Of a stretch of 64,000 nt of DNA, positions 46,783 to 53,989 are shown one piece after another (within the stretch, counting starts at the first letter, position 1; each line of letters begins with the position of its first letter). Below the pieces are notes generated by a model. It saw only the letters and a program-made list of their open reading frames with translations, ran no database searches and had not been told where the DNA came from. The DNA is from Chryseobacterium culicis (GTDB taxonomy: Bacteria; Bacteroidota; Bacteroidia; Flavobacteriales; Weeksellaceae), in contig NZ_FNWQ01000001.1 of NCBI RefSeq assembly GCF_900108365.1, forward strand, positions 62,001 to 126,000, in the 5' to 3' direction. The position numbers and the translations under genes were made by a program.

Positions 46783-47352
46783 TTATTTAAATTCATCAAT
46801 AAGTATAAGATTTTCATTCGTTTTTCCCCGTCTGAAATTGGCAATCGCAGGAAAATCGTACAGATAAAGTTTTGTGGTAACGCTGCAGGCTTTAGGATTT
46901 TCTTTCATAATATGGGCGGCAATCTGTCTGATGATGATATCCAGATACTGGTAATATTTTTTATCGTAGTTATTTTTGTCAGAAATTTTATCGAGAAACA
47001 TATTAAAGACAGTGGTATACCTAACCCTGCTTTCTTTATTGATAAAGTATGGCAGGTTTTTCTGTTCCAGAATCTTTCCATTTTTATCTTTTAATTCAAA
47101 GCTCATGACGAAGTCGCTGGCAACATTGGGTGCGTAGAAGCCATATCCTGTATCAAAACCAGTATATGAAGTAAATATATTGACGGGTTTTGACTGGGCA
47201 ATATGTTCTGAAATAGTATACAGCAGTGGCTTTTTATAGTCTTTGTTTTCATAATAAAAACCATAATAGCCATCAAATGTTCCTTTCAGACCGATGGTGA
47301 ATACCAACAGCAGGATCATAAAAATTCCGGATAACTGAAGCTTTCTTTTCAT
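46783..47352 (-). CDS. Single-pass membrane protein, partner of the HTTM protein
   Basis: 189 aa. N-terminal signal-anchor MKRKLQLSGIFMILLLVFTIG, then a soluble domain, presumably outside the membrane. Notable segments: NIFTSYTGFDTGYGFYAPNV, FELKDKNGKILEQKNLP, and a C-terminal block TKLYLYDFPAIANF. I do not recognise a named family. It precedes the HTTM gene with 7 bases between coding regions, as small single-pass partners often precede HTTM genes. Preceded by a terminator, so it may form a two-gene unit with the HTTM gene. Confidence 0.72.
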   Translation of the reverse strand: MKRKLQLSGIFMILLLVFTIGLKGTFDGYYGFYYENKDYKKPLLYTISEHIAQSKPVNIFTSYTGFDTGYGFYAPNVASDFVMSFELKDKNGKILEQKNLPYFINKESRVRYTTVFNMFLDKISDKNNYDKKYYQYLDIIIRQIAAHIMKENPKACSVTTKLYLYDFPAIANFRRGKTNENLILIDEFK

Positions 47353-47366
47353 GGCAAAAAAGGTAA

Positions 47367-47400
47367 AAAAAGGCTGTCTCTGGACTAAAAACAGCCTTTT
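47367..47400 (-). terminator. Terminator of the 47405-47860 gene
   Basis: Stem AAAAGGCTGT/ACAGCCTTTT with a 14-nt loop and a T run on the minus strand, directly past the stop. Confidence 0.78.
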
Positions 47401-47404
47401 GAGG

Positions 47405-47860
47405 TTATTTGTAATTCATCAATACACTGTTCAGCTTTACATTGATTCTGGGATCAATGGCTGTATTGACTTTGTACGATTTAATGATCACATTGGTAAG
47501 GTTTTTTCTACCCATTGTTGGCGGGCAGATGGTGTATTCTTCAGCACCTCTTACCGTTAGTTTATTTAGTGATGCAATGTCCTTCTGGCTCAATAATGCG
47601 GCATTAGTAGCAACCTGATTGTTTTGAATAGCGTAATAATCTGTTCCCAATTCTTTAGCTCCGTACTTTTTCAGTATTTCATCAACTTTTAATCTCAGAT
47701 CACCATATTTTTTCCAGTCTATATTCGCTTTCATAAGACATCCCCGGATTACGTATTGTCTGTTGATTTTATAGAGGATAAAATTCGTTCCCAAACTGCT
47801 CTGGTGAAGTTTCTGAAGGCTCAATAAACGCTTCATGTCTTCGTCAGAAATTTTTTTCAC
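47405..47860 (-). CDS. Uncharacterised protein, probably the body of a frameshifted membrane-anchored gene
   Basis: 151 aa from a GTG; ATG at 47836 gives 143 aa. No domain recognised. Segments such as YVIRGCLMKANIDWKKYGDL, GTDYYAIQNNQVATNAALL and EEYTICPPTMGRKN look folded. No signal peptide of its own, whereas a 43-codon reading frame directly upstream (47866-47997) codes for a typical signal anchor in another frame. A five-base deletion between them would fuse the two as -VDH-I-LKDVKKISDED-. So this may be a broken gene, or one with a small indel. Confidence 0.5.
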   Translation of the reverse strand: MKKISDEDMKRLLSLQKLHQSSLGTNFILYKINRQYVIRGCLMKANIDWKKYGDLRLKVDEILKKYGAKELGTDYYAIQNNQVATNAALLSQKDIASLNKLTVRGAEEYTICPPTMGRKNLTNVIIKSYKVNTAIDPRINVKLNSVLMNYK

Positions 47861-47865
47861 ATCTT

Positions 47866-47997
47866 TCAGGATGTAATATGATCTACAATATAGTTGCCTT
47901 TTTCTTTATAAAAAGACATTTCCTGAGGTTTGAGCTGGGAAAATATAAGAACAAGTCCCGCTATAGCTCCAATTAATAATAAAGTCTGTGTTTTCAT
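47866..47997 (-). pseudogene. Detached signal-anchor reading frame, likely 5' part of the downstream gene
   Basis: 43 aa: MKTQTLLLIGAIAGLVLIFS, then a short charged stretch and a stop at 47866. Its composition is a signal anchor or signal peptide with no mature protein. It lies in a different frame from, and 5 bases upstream of, the 47405-47860 coding start. The intervening CATATTACATCC looks like CATATCC with five extra bases. A TACCTTTG box lies upstream. Confidence 0.5.
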
Positions 47998-48082
47998 GTG
48001 CTTGTTTTTGAAATATCCCTACTCTGTTTTAGGATTTTCGGGTTCCTCCTGTTTGAATGTTTCATGGTTGAAAAACTTACAT

Positions 48083-48090
48083 CAAAGGTA
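48083..48090 (-). promoter_or_regulatory. Candidate -7 box (TACCTTTG)
   Basis: 86 bases upstream of the signal-anchor reading frame at 47997; no -33 element recognised. Confidence 0.4.
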
Positions 48091-48332
48091 GAAGCAGGCA
48101 GGCAGTGGGAGGCAGGTGTTTTTCCTGTTTTTTTTGAGGATTTTGACTTTGAAAATAAAGTCTTTGAGAAAATTTCTTGGGAAATAATAGGTATTTATGA
48201 ATATTTCAAGCGTTTGAACTTGCCGCGATCATGAATTTTATAAAAAAAGCTGTAGAATAAATTCAGAAATATTCTGTAGAGTGGATATAGTGAAAATGAT
48301 GATTTCTGAACTGAAGGATGAGGTTTTAAAGC

Positions 48333-48368
48333 AAAAATAAATCCCGAAGGTGGCCGGGATTTATTTTT
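48333..48368 (-). terminator. Terminator of the small 48373-48573 gene
   Basis: 14-bp stem (AAAAATAAATCCCG) with an 8-nt loop and T-rich flanks on both strands, immediately after the minus-strand stop at 48373. Confidence 0.75.
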
Positions 48369-48372
48369 TTAA

Positions 48373-48573
48373 TCAAATTAATTCTTCCTTTTTCAGGCGC
48401 GAAAAAATTCGTTGCAAAAATGAAGTGGATATTTCTTTCTTAGTTTTTGCTGCAGAAGCATCAGCTCTACCTCCCGGTATGACTGTTTTGCGATTCTCAT
48501 GGTTAGTTTGTGTCTCTCCTGCAATCATCTTGTTTCTATTAGTGTTTTTACCCCTTATTCTTATTGCAAACAT
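48373..48573 (-). CDS. Small uncharacterised basic protein
   Basis: 66 aa, highly basic: MFAIRIRGKNTNRNKMIAGE, then a segment with HENRKTVIPGGRADASAAKT and a C-terminal amphipathic helix-like stretch (TSFLQRIFSRLKKEELI). No domain recognised. It is supported by a TATTTTTG box 13 bases upstream and a terminator directly after the stop, both on its strand. Composition and the overlapping plus-strand frame leave real doubt. It lies back-to-back with the cystine-rich peptide gene. Confidence 0.4.
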   Translation of the reverse strand: MFAIRIRGKNTNRNKMIAGETQTNHENRKTVIPGGRADASAAKTKKEISTSFLQRIFSRLKKEELI

Positions 48574-48586
48574 AAAACTAATACCA

Positions 48587-48594
48587 CAAAAATA
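48587..48594 (-). promoter_or_regulatory. Candidate -7 box (TATTTTTG) of the small basic protein gene
   Basis: 13 bases before the ATG at 48573, implying a very short leader. Confidence 0.4.
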
Positions 48595-48685
48595 ACACCC
48601 GTATTTTCACGGTATTTTATATGGGGTTTTCACTGAAATAAAAACGATTTTGTATTTTTAAAACAAATTAAGTTATTATAATGAT

Positions 48686-48713
48686 TTGATTAATAAAAGA
48701 ATACGTATATTTA
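48686..48713 (+). promoter_or_regulatory. Candidate promoter of the cystine-rich peptide gene
   Basis: TTG at 48686-48688 and TATATTTA at 48706-48713 with a 17-base spacer; the last base deviates from TANNTTTG. Leader would be about 70 bases. Confidence 0.4.
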
Positions 48714-48790
48714 AATCTCCATTATAGGAAATAAAAAAGAGGTGTCCGAAAATCTAAAGAGTAGGAAATGAATACTAAATTAAAATTATT

Positions 48791-48946
48791 ATGAAAAATT
48801 CAAAAAAACTTTCAAGAGAAGCAATGAAAACCGTACAAGGTGCTATCAATGGGTGTAATCCACAGATATTTTGTACGAGCCTGCAAACAAAGTGCTGCCC
48901 AGGATGGGTTTGTGCTGGTATAAGACAATATTGTATAGCCGTATAA
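48791..48946 (+). CDS. Ribosomally made peptide precursor: GG-type leader plus six-cysteine knottin-like core
   Basis: 51 aa. The N-terminus MKNSKKLSREAMKTVQGA resembles leaders of bacteriocin-like peptides that abound in Chryseobacterium (MKNxKKLSRExMKxVxGG), with Gly-Ala replacing Gly-Gly at 17-18, the likely cleavage site for a C39-type peptidase/transporter. The core from residue 19 has cysteines at 22, 28, 35, 36, 41 and 48, spaced C-x5-C-x6-CC-x4-C-x6-C, within the inhibitor-cystine-knot pattern; the segment TKCCPGWVC looks like venom knottins. Predicted to be secreted with three disulfides. No transporter, immunity or modification gene is adjacent. It has a candidate promoter and a strong terminator. 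Too short for many gene finders. Confidence 0.82.
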   Translation: MKNSKKLSREAMKTVQGAINGCNPQIFCTSLQTKCCPGWVCAGIRQYCIAV

Positions 48947-48976
48947 TAATTTTTTCAGAGCCATTACACCATATGG

Positions 48977-49003
48977 AAGAGAGATTAATTTCTCTCTTTT
49001 TTT
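48977..49003 (+). terminator. Terminator of the cystine-rich peptide gene
   Basis: 8-bp stem AAGAGAGA/TCTCTCTT, 6-nt loop, then seven or more T, 31 bases past the stop. It supports a real, stand-alone transcript. Confidence 0.85.
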
Positions 49004-49018
49004 TATCCTATTCCTGTA

Positions 49019-49050
49019 TTGAAAAGCTATCGGTAAAATCCTTAAATTTG
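49019..49050 (+). promoter_or_regulatory. Promoter of the O-methyltransferase gene (TTG-N21-TAAATTTG)
   Basis: TTG at 49019-49021 and TAAATTTG at 49043-49050, 16 bases before the ATG. Confidence 0.68.
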
Positions 49051-49066
49051 TTTAAATTAAAATTAT

Positions 49067-49714
49067 ATGAGTTTTTTTGAAGAAAAGAATCCTGAAATGG
49101 ACAGATATTTGGAAGCACATGCTTCTTCGGAATCCGAAATTCTGAAAAAACTGAGAAGAGAAACCTACCAGAAGACCACACAGCCTCATATGATTTCCGG
49201 ATACCAGCAGGGAAGACTGTTAACGATAATTTCCCAGATGCTGCAACCCAAAAGTATTCTTGAAATAGGAACATTTACCGGTTATGCAACATTATGTCTT
49301 GCATCAGGATTGACCAGAGACGGAAAAATCACCACTCTCGATGTAAATGAAGATCTTGCCTATCTGCCGAAAAAATATTTTGAAGCAAGTGAATACGCTT
49401 CCCAGATTGATTTTAAACTTCAGGATGCTAAAGAATATTTAAAAGAAACTGATGAATTTTTTGATCTGATCTTTGTAGATGCAGATAAAGAAAATTACGC
49501 AGAATATTTCAGACTGATTAAGCCCCATACAAAATCCGGAACCGTAATCCTGTTTGATAATGTGCTGTGGTACGGAAAAGTATTGGAAGAAAATCCCAAA
49601 CTGAAATCTACCCAGTCTATCCAGGAACTAAATGATTTAGCAGCAAAAGATGAAGATTTTGAAAATCTTATTTTACCTTTGCGTGACGGAGTCAACTTTC
49701 TTCGAAGAAAGTAA
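49067..49714 (+). CDS. SAM-dependent O-methyltransferase, catechol O-methyltransferase type
   Basis: 215 aa. Class I SAM fold: ILEIGTFTGYATLCLASGL (~64-82) is motif I, then DGKITTLDVN, FDLIFVDADKENYAEYF (~130, metal-binding Asp) and ILFDNVLWYGKV with a conserved Asp-Asn. Matches the COMT-like/caffeoyl-CoA O-methyltransferase family (Methyltransf_3). Substrate unknown, probably a small catechol or a modified tRNA (TrmR-like). Confidence 0.88.
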   Translation: MSFFEEKNPEMDRYLEAHASSESEILKKLRRETYQKTTQPHMISGYQQGRLLTIISQMLQPKSILEIGTFTGYATLCLASGLTRDGKITTLDVNEDLAYLPKKYFEASEYASQIDFKLQDAKEYLKETDEFFDLIFVDADKENYAEYFRLIKPHTKSGTVILFDNVLWYGKVLEENPKLKSTQSIQELNDLAAKDEDFENLILPLRDGVNFLRRK

Positions 49715-49798
49715 TTACGATATCCAAAGATGACAACATTTAAAGAGGGTACAGACCGTACGTTTTTTTAAATTATTCAATCTTTAAATTGAGAGTTA

Positions 49799-50515
49799 AT
49801 GAATAAAGGAATTTGTATTGTTACAGTAGCGCCGGTTCGTGCAGAGAATTCTGACAGAGCTGAAATTGTTACGGAAATATTGTTTGGAGAAAGTGCAGAT
49901 ATTTTGGAAGTAGATAAAAACTGGACCAAAATAAAAATGCATTATGATGGCTATGAGGGATGGATGGATACCAAACAGCTGAAACCGGTAACAGAAGAAG
50001 AACTTGCCAAAAGGAAAGTTACTGTTGTTACTGAAGATTTCTCTTCCGTATTAATGAATGACGGAAAAACTTTACTTTCCATGGGTTCAGAAGTGGAGTT
50101 TCCGGTGGTAGCATCAAGAAGAAGCCATGATGTGCGGGAAAGCATCGCGCTTACGGCAAAAGAATTCCTTAACGTACCTTATCTGTGGGGCGGCAAAAGC
50201 TTTTTTGCAGTAGACTGTTCAGGCTTTACCCAATTGGTTTATAAAATCCACAATATTAAAATTCCGAGAGATGCATCACAGCAGGCTGAGGTAGGAGAGG
50301 CACTCACTTTTGTAGAAGAAACACAGCCAGGAGATCTTGCTTTCTTTGAAAATGCCGAAGGAAAAATTATCCACGTAGGAATTATGCTGGACAATCAAAA
50401 GATCATTCATGCTTCAGGAAAAGTAAGAATAGATACGCTGGATTCCACTGGAATTTTCAATAAAGAAATGAATAAGCATACTCATAAACTGAGAGTACTG
50501 AAAAGCGTAATTTAA
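49799..50515 (+). CDS. NlpC/P60 cell-wall peptidase with SH3 domain
   Basis: 238 aa. N-terminal bacterial SH3-like domain (~1-65, GWMDTKQL), a second SH3-like segment (~70-115), then an NlpC/P60 domain with VPYLWGGKSFFAVDCSGFTQ (Cys ~140), a conserved HVGIMLDNQKIIHASG (His ~200) and the closing HTHKLRVL. Cleaves gamma-D-Glu-diaminopimelate-type stem-peptide bonds. No signal peptide is visible, suggesting action on imported muropeptides in the cytoplasm (YkfC-like), though a later export route cannot be excluded. Head of a tight plus-strand run through waaA. Confidence 0.9.
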   Translation: MNKGICIVTVAPVRAENSDRAEIVTEILFGESADILEVDKNWTKIKMHYDGYEGWMDTKQLKPVTEEELAKRKVTVVTEDFSSVLMNDGKTLLSMGSEVEFPVVASRRSHDVRESIALTAKEFLNVPYLWGGKSFFAVDCSGFTQLVYKIHNIKIPRDASQQAEVGEALTFVEETQPGDLAFFENAEGKIIHVGIMLDNQKIIHASGKVRIDTLDSTGIFNKEMNKHTHKLRVLKSVI

Positions 50516-50537
50516 TCCCCACCAAATCTTATCTGAA

Positions 50538-51005
50538 ATGGAAAATATTCTCTTTACAATTTTTGATATTTTTAATTTTGGATGGGTTGCTTTTCTATGG
50601 TGGTTTACCTTAAAAAACTATAGCACTTTGCCAGAGAGAATTCCTGTGCATTTTGATATGGAAGGAAAGGCTGATGGATTTGGTGGAAGAGTGTATGCCT
50701 TTCTGATGCCTGTATTAGCTTTGGGATTATATGCTCTATTCGTTTATGGAGTGAGGCATCCTGAAGATACTAATTTCCCCGTAGAAATTACAGAACAGAA
50801 TATGAATGCTCAGTTTTTGATTATGAAAATCGGATTGAGAATTCTTTTTGTGGTACTGGCAGTCATTTTTATGAATATTCAGGATTATATGTTCAGATGT
50901 GCGGTAGATGAGAAAGCCAAACCAAAAATTTCATTTGCGGCTATATTTTTATCTGTTGTATTATTTACTCCTGCATTAGTTTTTATAGCCCATTTGTTTA
51001 AATGA
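50538..51005 (+). CDS. DUF1648-domain membrane protein
   Basis: 155 aa, four or so membrane segments (WVAFLWWFTLKNY; PVLALGLYALFVYG; LRILFVVLAVIFM; AAIFLSVVLFTPALVF). The motif PERIPVHFDMEGKADGFG between the first two is the DUF1648 signature. Related to SdpI-like immunity proteins but lacks the complete SdpI architecture. Overlaps the cupin gene by 4 bases (ATGA). Confidence 0.85.
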   Translation: MENILFTIFDIFNFGWVAFLWWFTLKNYSTLPERIPVHFDMEGKADGFGGRVYAFLMPVLALGLYALFVYGVRHPEDTNFPVEITEQNMNAQFLIMKIGLRILFVVLAVIFMNIQDYMFRCAVDEKAKPKISFAAIFLSVVLFTPALVFIAHLFK

Positions 51006-51346
51006 TACATTCTAAAAATAATTCAGAACATTATATCTGGGGAAACCAATGTGACAGCTGGATCCTTAAAAATACGCCAGGCTTATCCATAAAACAGGAG
51101 AAGATGCCTGCGGGAACTTCAGAAAAACTTCACTATCATAAAGTTGCAGAACAGTTTTTTTATATGCTGAAAGGAGAAGCGGTTTTCCGCATCAATGAAG
51201 AGAAATTTTGTGTACGTCAGGGAGAATCTATTTCTATTGAACCCGGAGCAAAGCACTTTATCTCCAATGAATCTGCTGAAGAAATCGAATTTTTAGTCAT
51301 ATCAAATCCTTCTACGGATCATGACAAAATTGAAATTAAAGAATAA
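51002..51346 (+). CDS. Cupin-domain protein
   Basis: 114 aa single cupin barrel: GTSEKLHYHKVAEQFFYMLKGEAVFRIN (motif 1 with metal histidines and a glutamate) and GESISIEPGAKHFISNES (motif 2 with the histidine). Small regulators and isomerases of sugar or amino-acid metabolism have this form; the substrate is not predictable. Start overlaps the DUF1648 stop, and waaA follows 5 bases later. Confidence 0.85.
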   Translation: MIHSKNNSEHYIWGNQCDSWILKNTPGLSIKQEKMPAGTSEKLHYHKVAEQFFYMLKGEAVFRINEEKFCVRQGESISIEPGAKHFISNESAEEIEFLVISNPSTDHDKIEIKE

Positions 51347-51351
51347 ACAAA

Positions 51352-52590
51352 ATGGCCTTTATCTACAATATATTGATCAGTCTCCTTACTTTCGGAATGA
51401 AGGTTTTCACATTGTTTAATGATAAAACTAAAAAAGGCGTTGAAGGAAGGAGGCAGTCCTTGGATAAAGTAAAATCAGCGTTTTCAAAAACGGATAAAGT
51501 GATCTGGATGCACGCTGCCAGTCTTGGTGAATATGAGCAGGGGCTGCCTGTTTTGGAAAAACTTAAAGATAATTTTCCTCAGCACAAAATACTGGTGACT
51601 TTCTTTTCGCCATCAGGTTATGAAAACGTTATTAAAAAGAGCAATATTGCAGACGTGATCTGTTATCTGCCTTTTGATAAAAAAAACACAGTAAAAGAAT
51701 TTATATCTCAATTTAATGCTGAACTATTTTTTACGGTTAAATATGATTACTGGTACAATCTTCTTGCAGAATTAAAAAATCGGGGAACAAAAATCTATGT
51801 AATCTCTGCATTGTTCTATGAAAGACAATCCTTCTTTACTTCCTATGGTAAATGGTTTGTCAGACAGCTTCAGAAAGATGTAGACTGGTTTTTTCATCAG
51901 ACCCAGTTCTCATTGGCTCTGGCAAAAAGTGTTGGATTGATGAGGTCTTCGGTGACGGGAGATACAAGATTTGACAGAGTGAAACAACTTCGCGGAAGGG
52001 ACAATCACGTAGATTTTATTGCAGATTTTATCGGAGAAAATAAAGCGGTAATTTTCGGAAGCTCATGGCAGGCAGAAGAGAAAATGGCAGAAGTAATCTC
52101 CCGTAAAAACAATACAGCAAAGCTCATTATAGCGCCTCATGATCTGAAAAGGGTGGAGCATTTGAAAAACCTGTTTCCGGACGCAGTATTATACAGTGAA
52201 GTACAAAATACCCAATCTTTGGTTTCCCATTCTCAGATTCTGATCATAGACAGTATTGGGTTATTATCAAAACTCTATTCATACGCGGATGTTGCGGTTG
52301 TAGGAGGAGGGTTTCATGATGCGGGTCTCCATAATATTCTGGAAGCAGCTACTTTTGGTGTTCCTGTCATCTTTGGAAATCATTACAGAAAGAATCCGGA
52401 AGCTGATGATCTGGTCTCTGCAAATGGAGGAAAATCTTTCCCTGACGAATATACAGCCTCAGAATTCGTATTATTTCTTTTGAATGAAGAGAATAGAGAG
52501 GAACTTGCAGAAATGTCTCAGAACGCCGGAAAATTCGTGGATGAAAAACCTGATTCCACTAAAATGATTCTTCAGAAAATTTTATCTTAG
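51352..52590 (+). CDS. waaA: 3-deoxy-D-manno-octulosonic acid (Kdo) transferase
   Basis: 412 aa, GT-B family 30. N-terminal membrane anchor (~3-25), then IWMHAASLGEYEQGLPVL with the catalytic glutamate, FFSPSGYE, SWQAEEK, IIAPHDLKR, and the donor site AVVGGGFHDAGLHNILEAATFGVPVIFG. Transfers Kdo to lipid A in the inner membrane, so it is essential for LPS assembly in most Gram-negative bacteria. Its last nine bases overlap the convergent 52582-53208 gene. Confidence 0.94.
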   Translation: MAFIYNILISLLTFGMKVFTLFNDKTKKGVEGRRQSLDKVKSAFSKTDKVIWMHAASLGEYEQGLPVLEKLKDNFPQHKILVTFFSPSGYENVIKKSNIADVICYLPFDKKNTVKEFISQFNAELFFTVKYDYWYNLLAELKNRGTKIYVISALFYERQSFFTSYGKWFVRQLQKDVDWFFHQTQFSLALAKSVGLMRSSVTGDTRFDRVKQLRGRDNHVDFIADFIGENKAVIFGSSWQAEEKMAEVISRKNNTAKLIIAPHDLKRVEHLKNLFPDAVLYSEVQNTQSLVSHSQILIIDSIGLLSKLYSYADVAVVGGGFHDAGLHNILEAATFGVPVIFGNHYRKNPEADDLVSANGGKSFPDEYTASEFVLFLLNEENREELAEMSQNAGKFVDEKPDSTKMILQKILS

Positions 52591-53208
52591 GAAACCCTGG
52601 CTTTTAATCTCTTTCATGATCTGGTCAATGTTTTCAGGAATTCTTTCACATTCCAGCCAATTGAAGTCAAGACCATTGTTAATACAAAGTTTCTGAAGAT
52701 AGTGATTTTCTAAAAGTTTATTCTGAGTATCACGAAGATATTCATCAATTTCCATCCAGTAATCTTCGTCCAGTTTTTTAATCAGGACCAATGACTTAAA
52801 GACTTTATTGATGATATAGATATAAAGCTTGTAAACATTGTCAAATCTTTGTCTGCCGAGATCACTGTTGTTTTCCAATATCTTGTTGACAAGAAGAAGA
52901 TTCAGTGAAACCTCCCCGAATTTGTCAGTAGTGATTTTTACATGTTCAGTAATTTCAGCACTTATTTTTCTTACGGTAGACAGGAAATATTTGGCATTTC
53001 CCACATATTTCGAAGCCAGGAGAACCTGTTCCTCCACGTGTTCTTCCATGGAATTTCTTTTGTCATCCGTGGTTTCCGGATCAATCAGTTCAAAGTAAAG
53101 CTTTTTAGACAATAGCTTATCCTTTCTCAGAAGTCTGAAAATAAGTTTGTCTTTATCGGCACCTGAAAAAGCACTCAGAGCAGCTTTAAACTCTTTAGAA
53201 TATTCCAT
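52582..53208 (-). CDS. Conserved-looking uncharacterised protein
   Basis: 208 aa, predicted all-helical and soluble, charged (for example FSGADKDKLIFRLLRKDKLL at ~14-33 and YWMEIDEYLRDTQNKLLENH). No signal peptide, membrane segment or recognised domain. The last bases overlap waaA on the opposite strand (52582-52590), and its start overlaps the glycosyltransferase stop by one base, so it is translationally coupled to that gene. Confidence 0.7.
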   Translation of the reverse strand: MEYSKEFKAALSAFSGADKDKLIFRLLRKDKLLSKKLYFELIDPETTDDKRNSMEEHVEEQVLLASKYVGNAKYFLSTVRKISAEITEHVKITTDKFGEVSLNLLLVNKILENNSDLGRQRFDNVYKLYIYIINKVFKSLVLIKKLDEDYWMEIDEYLRDTQNKLLENHYLQKLCINNGLDFNWLECERIPENIDQIMKEIKSQGFLR

Positions 53209-53966
53209 TAATTAAATATTTTCGAATATTTCATGAATCCGTTTAACGCCCAGTTAGCCGTATAATACAATGATTTTACTGTAGAGAAGCCCATGAAATC
53301 TTTATACACAAGATACTGATCTTTGATGATATTTTTCTTATTTCTTGAAACACTGTTTTCACGCATTCTGTATTTGGCCATCGTCTTTTTTACAGGATAG
53401 CCTTTGGGAATGACTTTCAATAAATTCAGCCACATGACATGATCTTCACGTTTGCTTTTTACCGGAAAGAAAAATTTTCCGACTCTTCTGGTGTCGTAAA
53501 TAGTGGAAACCGGAGCCAGCCTGCAGGTTTTAAGTAAATTAGAGAAGGTCACAATTTTATCAGCTTCAAAATCCTTTAAAATGGGTTTCATGGTATATTC
53601 ATCACACCTTGAGTAATTGCAATAGGCCAGTTCTGCATTGTTTTCCTGAAGAAAAGTAATCATGGTTTCCAGATATTCAGGATACCACAAATCATCGGAA
53701 TCGAGAAATGCAATATATCTTCCGTCAGCCCTTTCAAGACTTTTATTTCTGGCATTTCCTGCGCCGCCATTTTGCTCCAGAACCTGTAATTTTATTCTTG
53801 GATCGTTATATTTTTTTAAAATTTCAATGGTGTTGTCTTTCGATAAATCATCAGTGATCAGCCATTCCCAGTTTTCATAGGATTGGTTCAGGACAGACTG
53901 GATGGTTTCCTCAATAAATTCAGCCGAATTGTAGCAAGGCGTAATGATGGAGACAAGATCTTTCAT
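53208..53966 (-). CDS. Family 2 glycosyltransferase
   Basis: 252 aa. VSIITPCYNSAEFIEETIQSVLNQSYENWEW (N-terminal nucleotide-sugar site), DDLSKDNTIEIL, GGAGNARNKSLE and the acid metal motif FLDSDDLWYP (~90). DHVMWLNLLKV and YRMRENSVSRNK follow, typical of LPS and capsule GT2 enzymes. Coupled to the 208-aa gene. Near waaA, so a role in LPS core is plausible. Confidence 0.9.
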   Translation of the reverse strand: MKDLVSIITPCYNSAEFIEETIQSVLNQSYENWEWLITDDLSKDNTIEILKKYNDPRIKLQVLEQNGGAGNARNKSLERADGRYIAFLDSDDLWYPEYLETMITFLQENNAELAYCNYSRCDEYTMKPILKDFEADKIVTFSNLLKTCRLAPVSTIYDTRRVGKFFFPVKSKREDHVMWLNLLKVIPKGYPVKKTMAKYRMRENSVSRNKKNIIKDQYLVYKDFMGFSTVKSLYYTANWALNGFMKYSKIFN

Positions 53967-53989
53967 TTATGTTTTTCTAAACTGCAAAA

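Larger units (their letters stand above)
47998..48372. other. 375-bp stretch without a convincing gene
   Basis: Contains a TACCTTTG -7 box (48083-48090, minus) and a bidirectional terminator (48333-48368). Around 48232-48346 short in-frame runs read like remnants (for example MNFIKKAVE, then MMISELKDEVLKQK) interrupted by stops. They may be decayed coding sequence, but I cannot support a gene. Confidence 0.5.

Noticed and set aside
47998..48234. 78-codon plus-strand frame starting at a GTG
   Set aside because: No recognisable features; overlaps the upstream regions of minus-strand genes and looks like a chance frame.
48232..48346. Short in-frame runs (MNFIKKAVE, MMISELKDEVLKQK) before the small-protein terminator
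   Set aside because: Split by stop codons in more than one frame; at most a gene remnant, not enough to call.
48350..48595. 81-codon plus-strand frame with a hydrophobic stretch
   Set aside because: It is the reverse strand of the small basic protein gene, which has matching promoter and terminator signals on the other strand.
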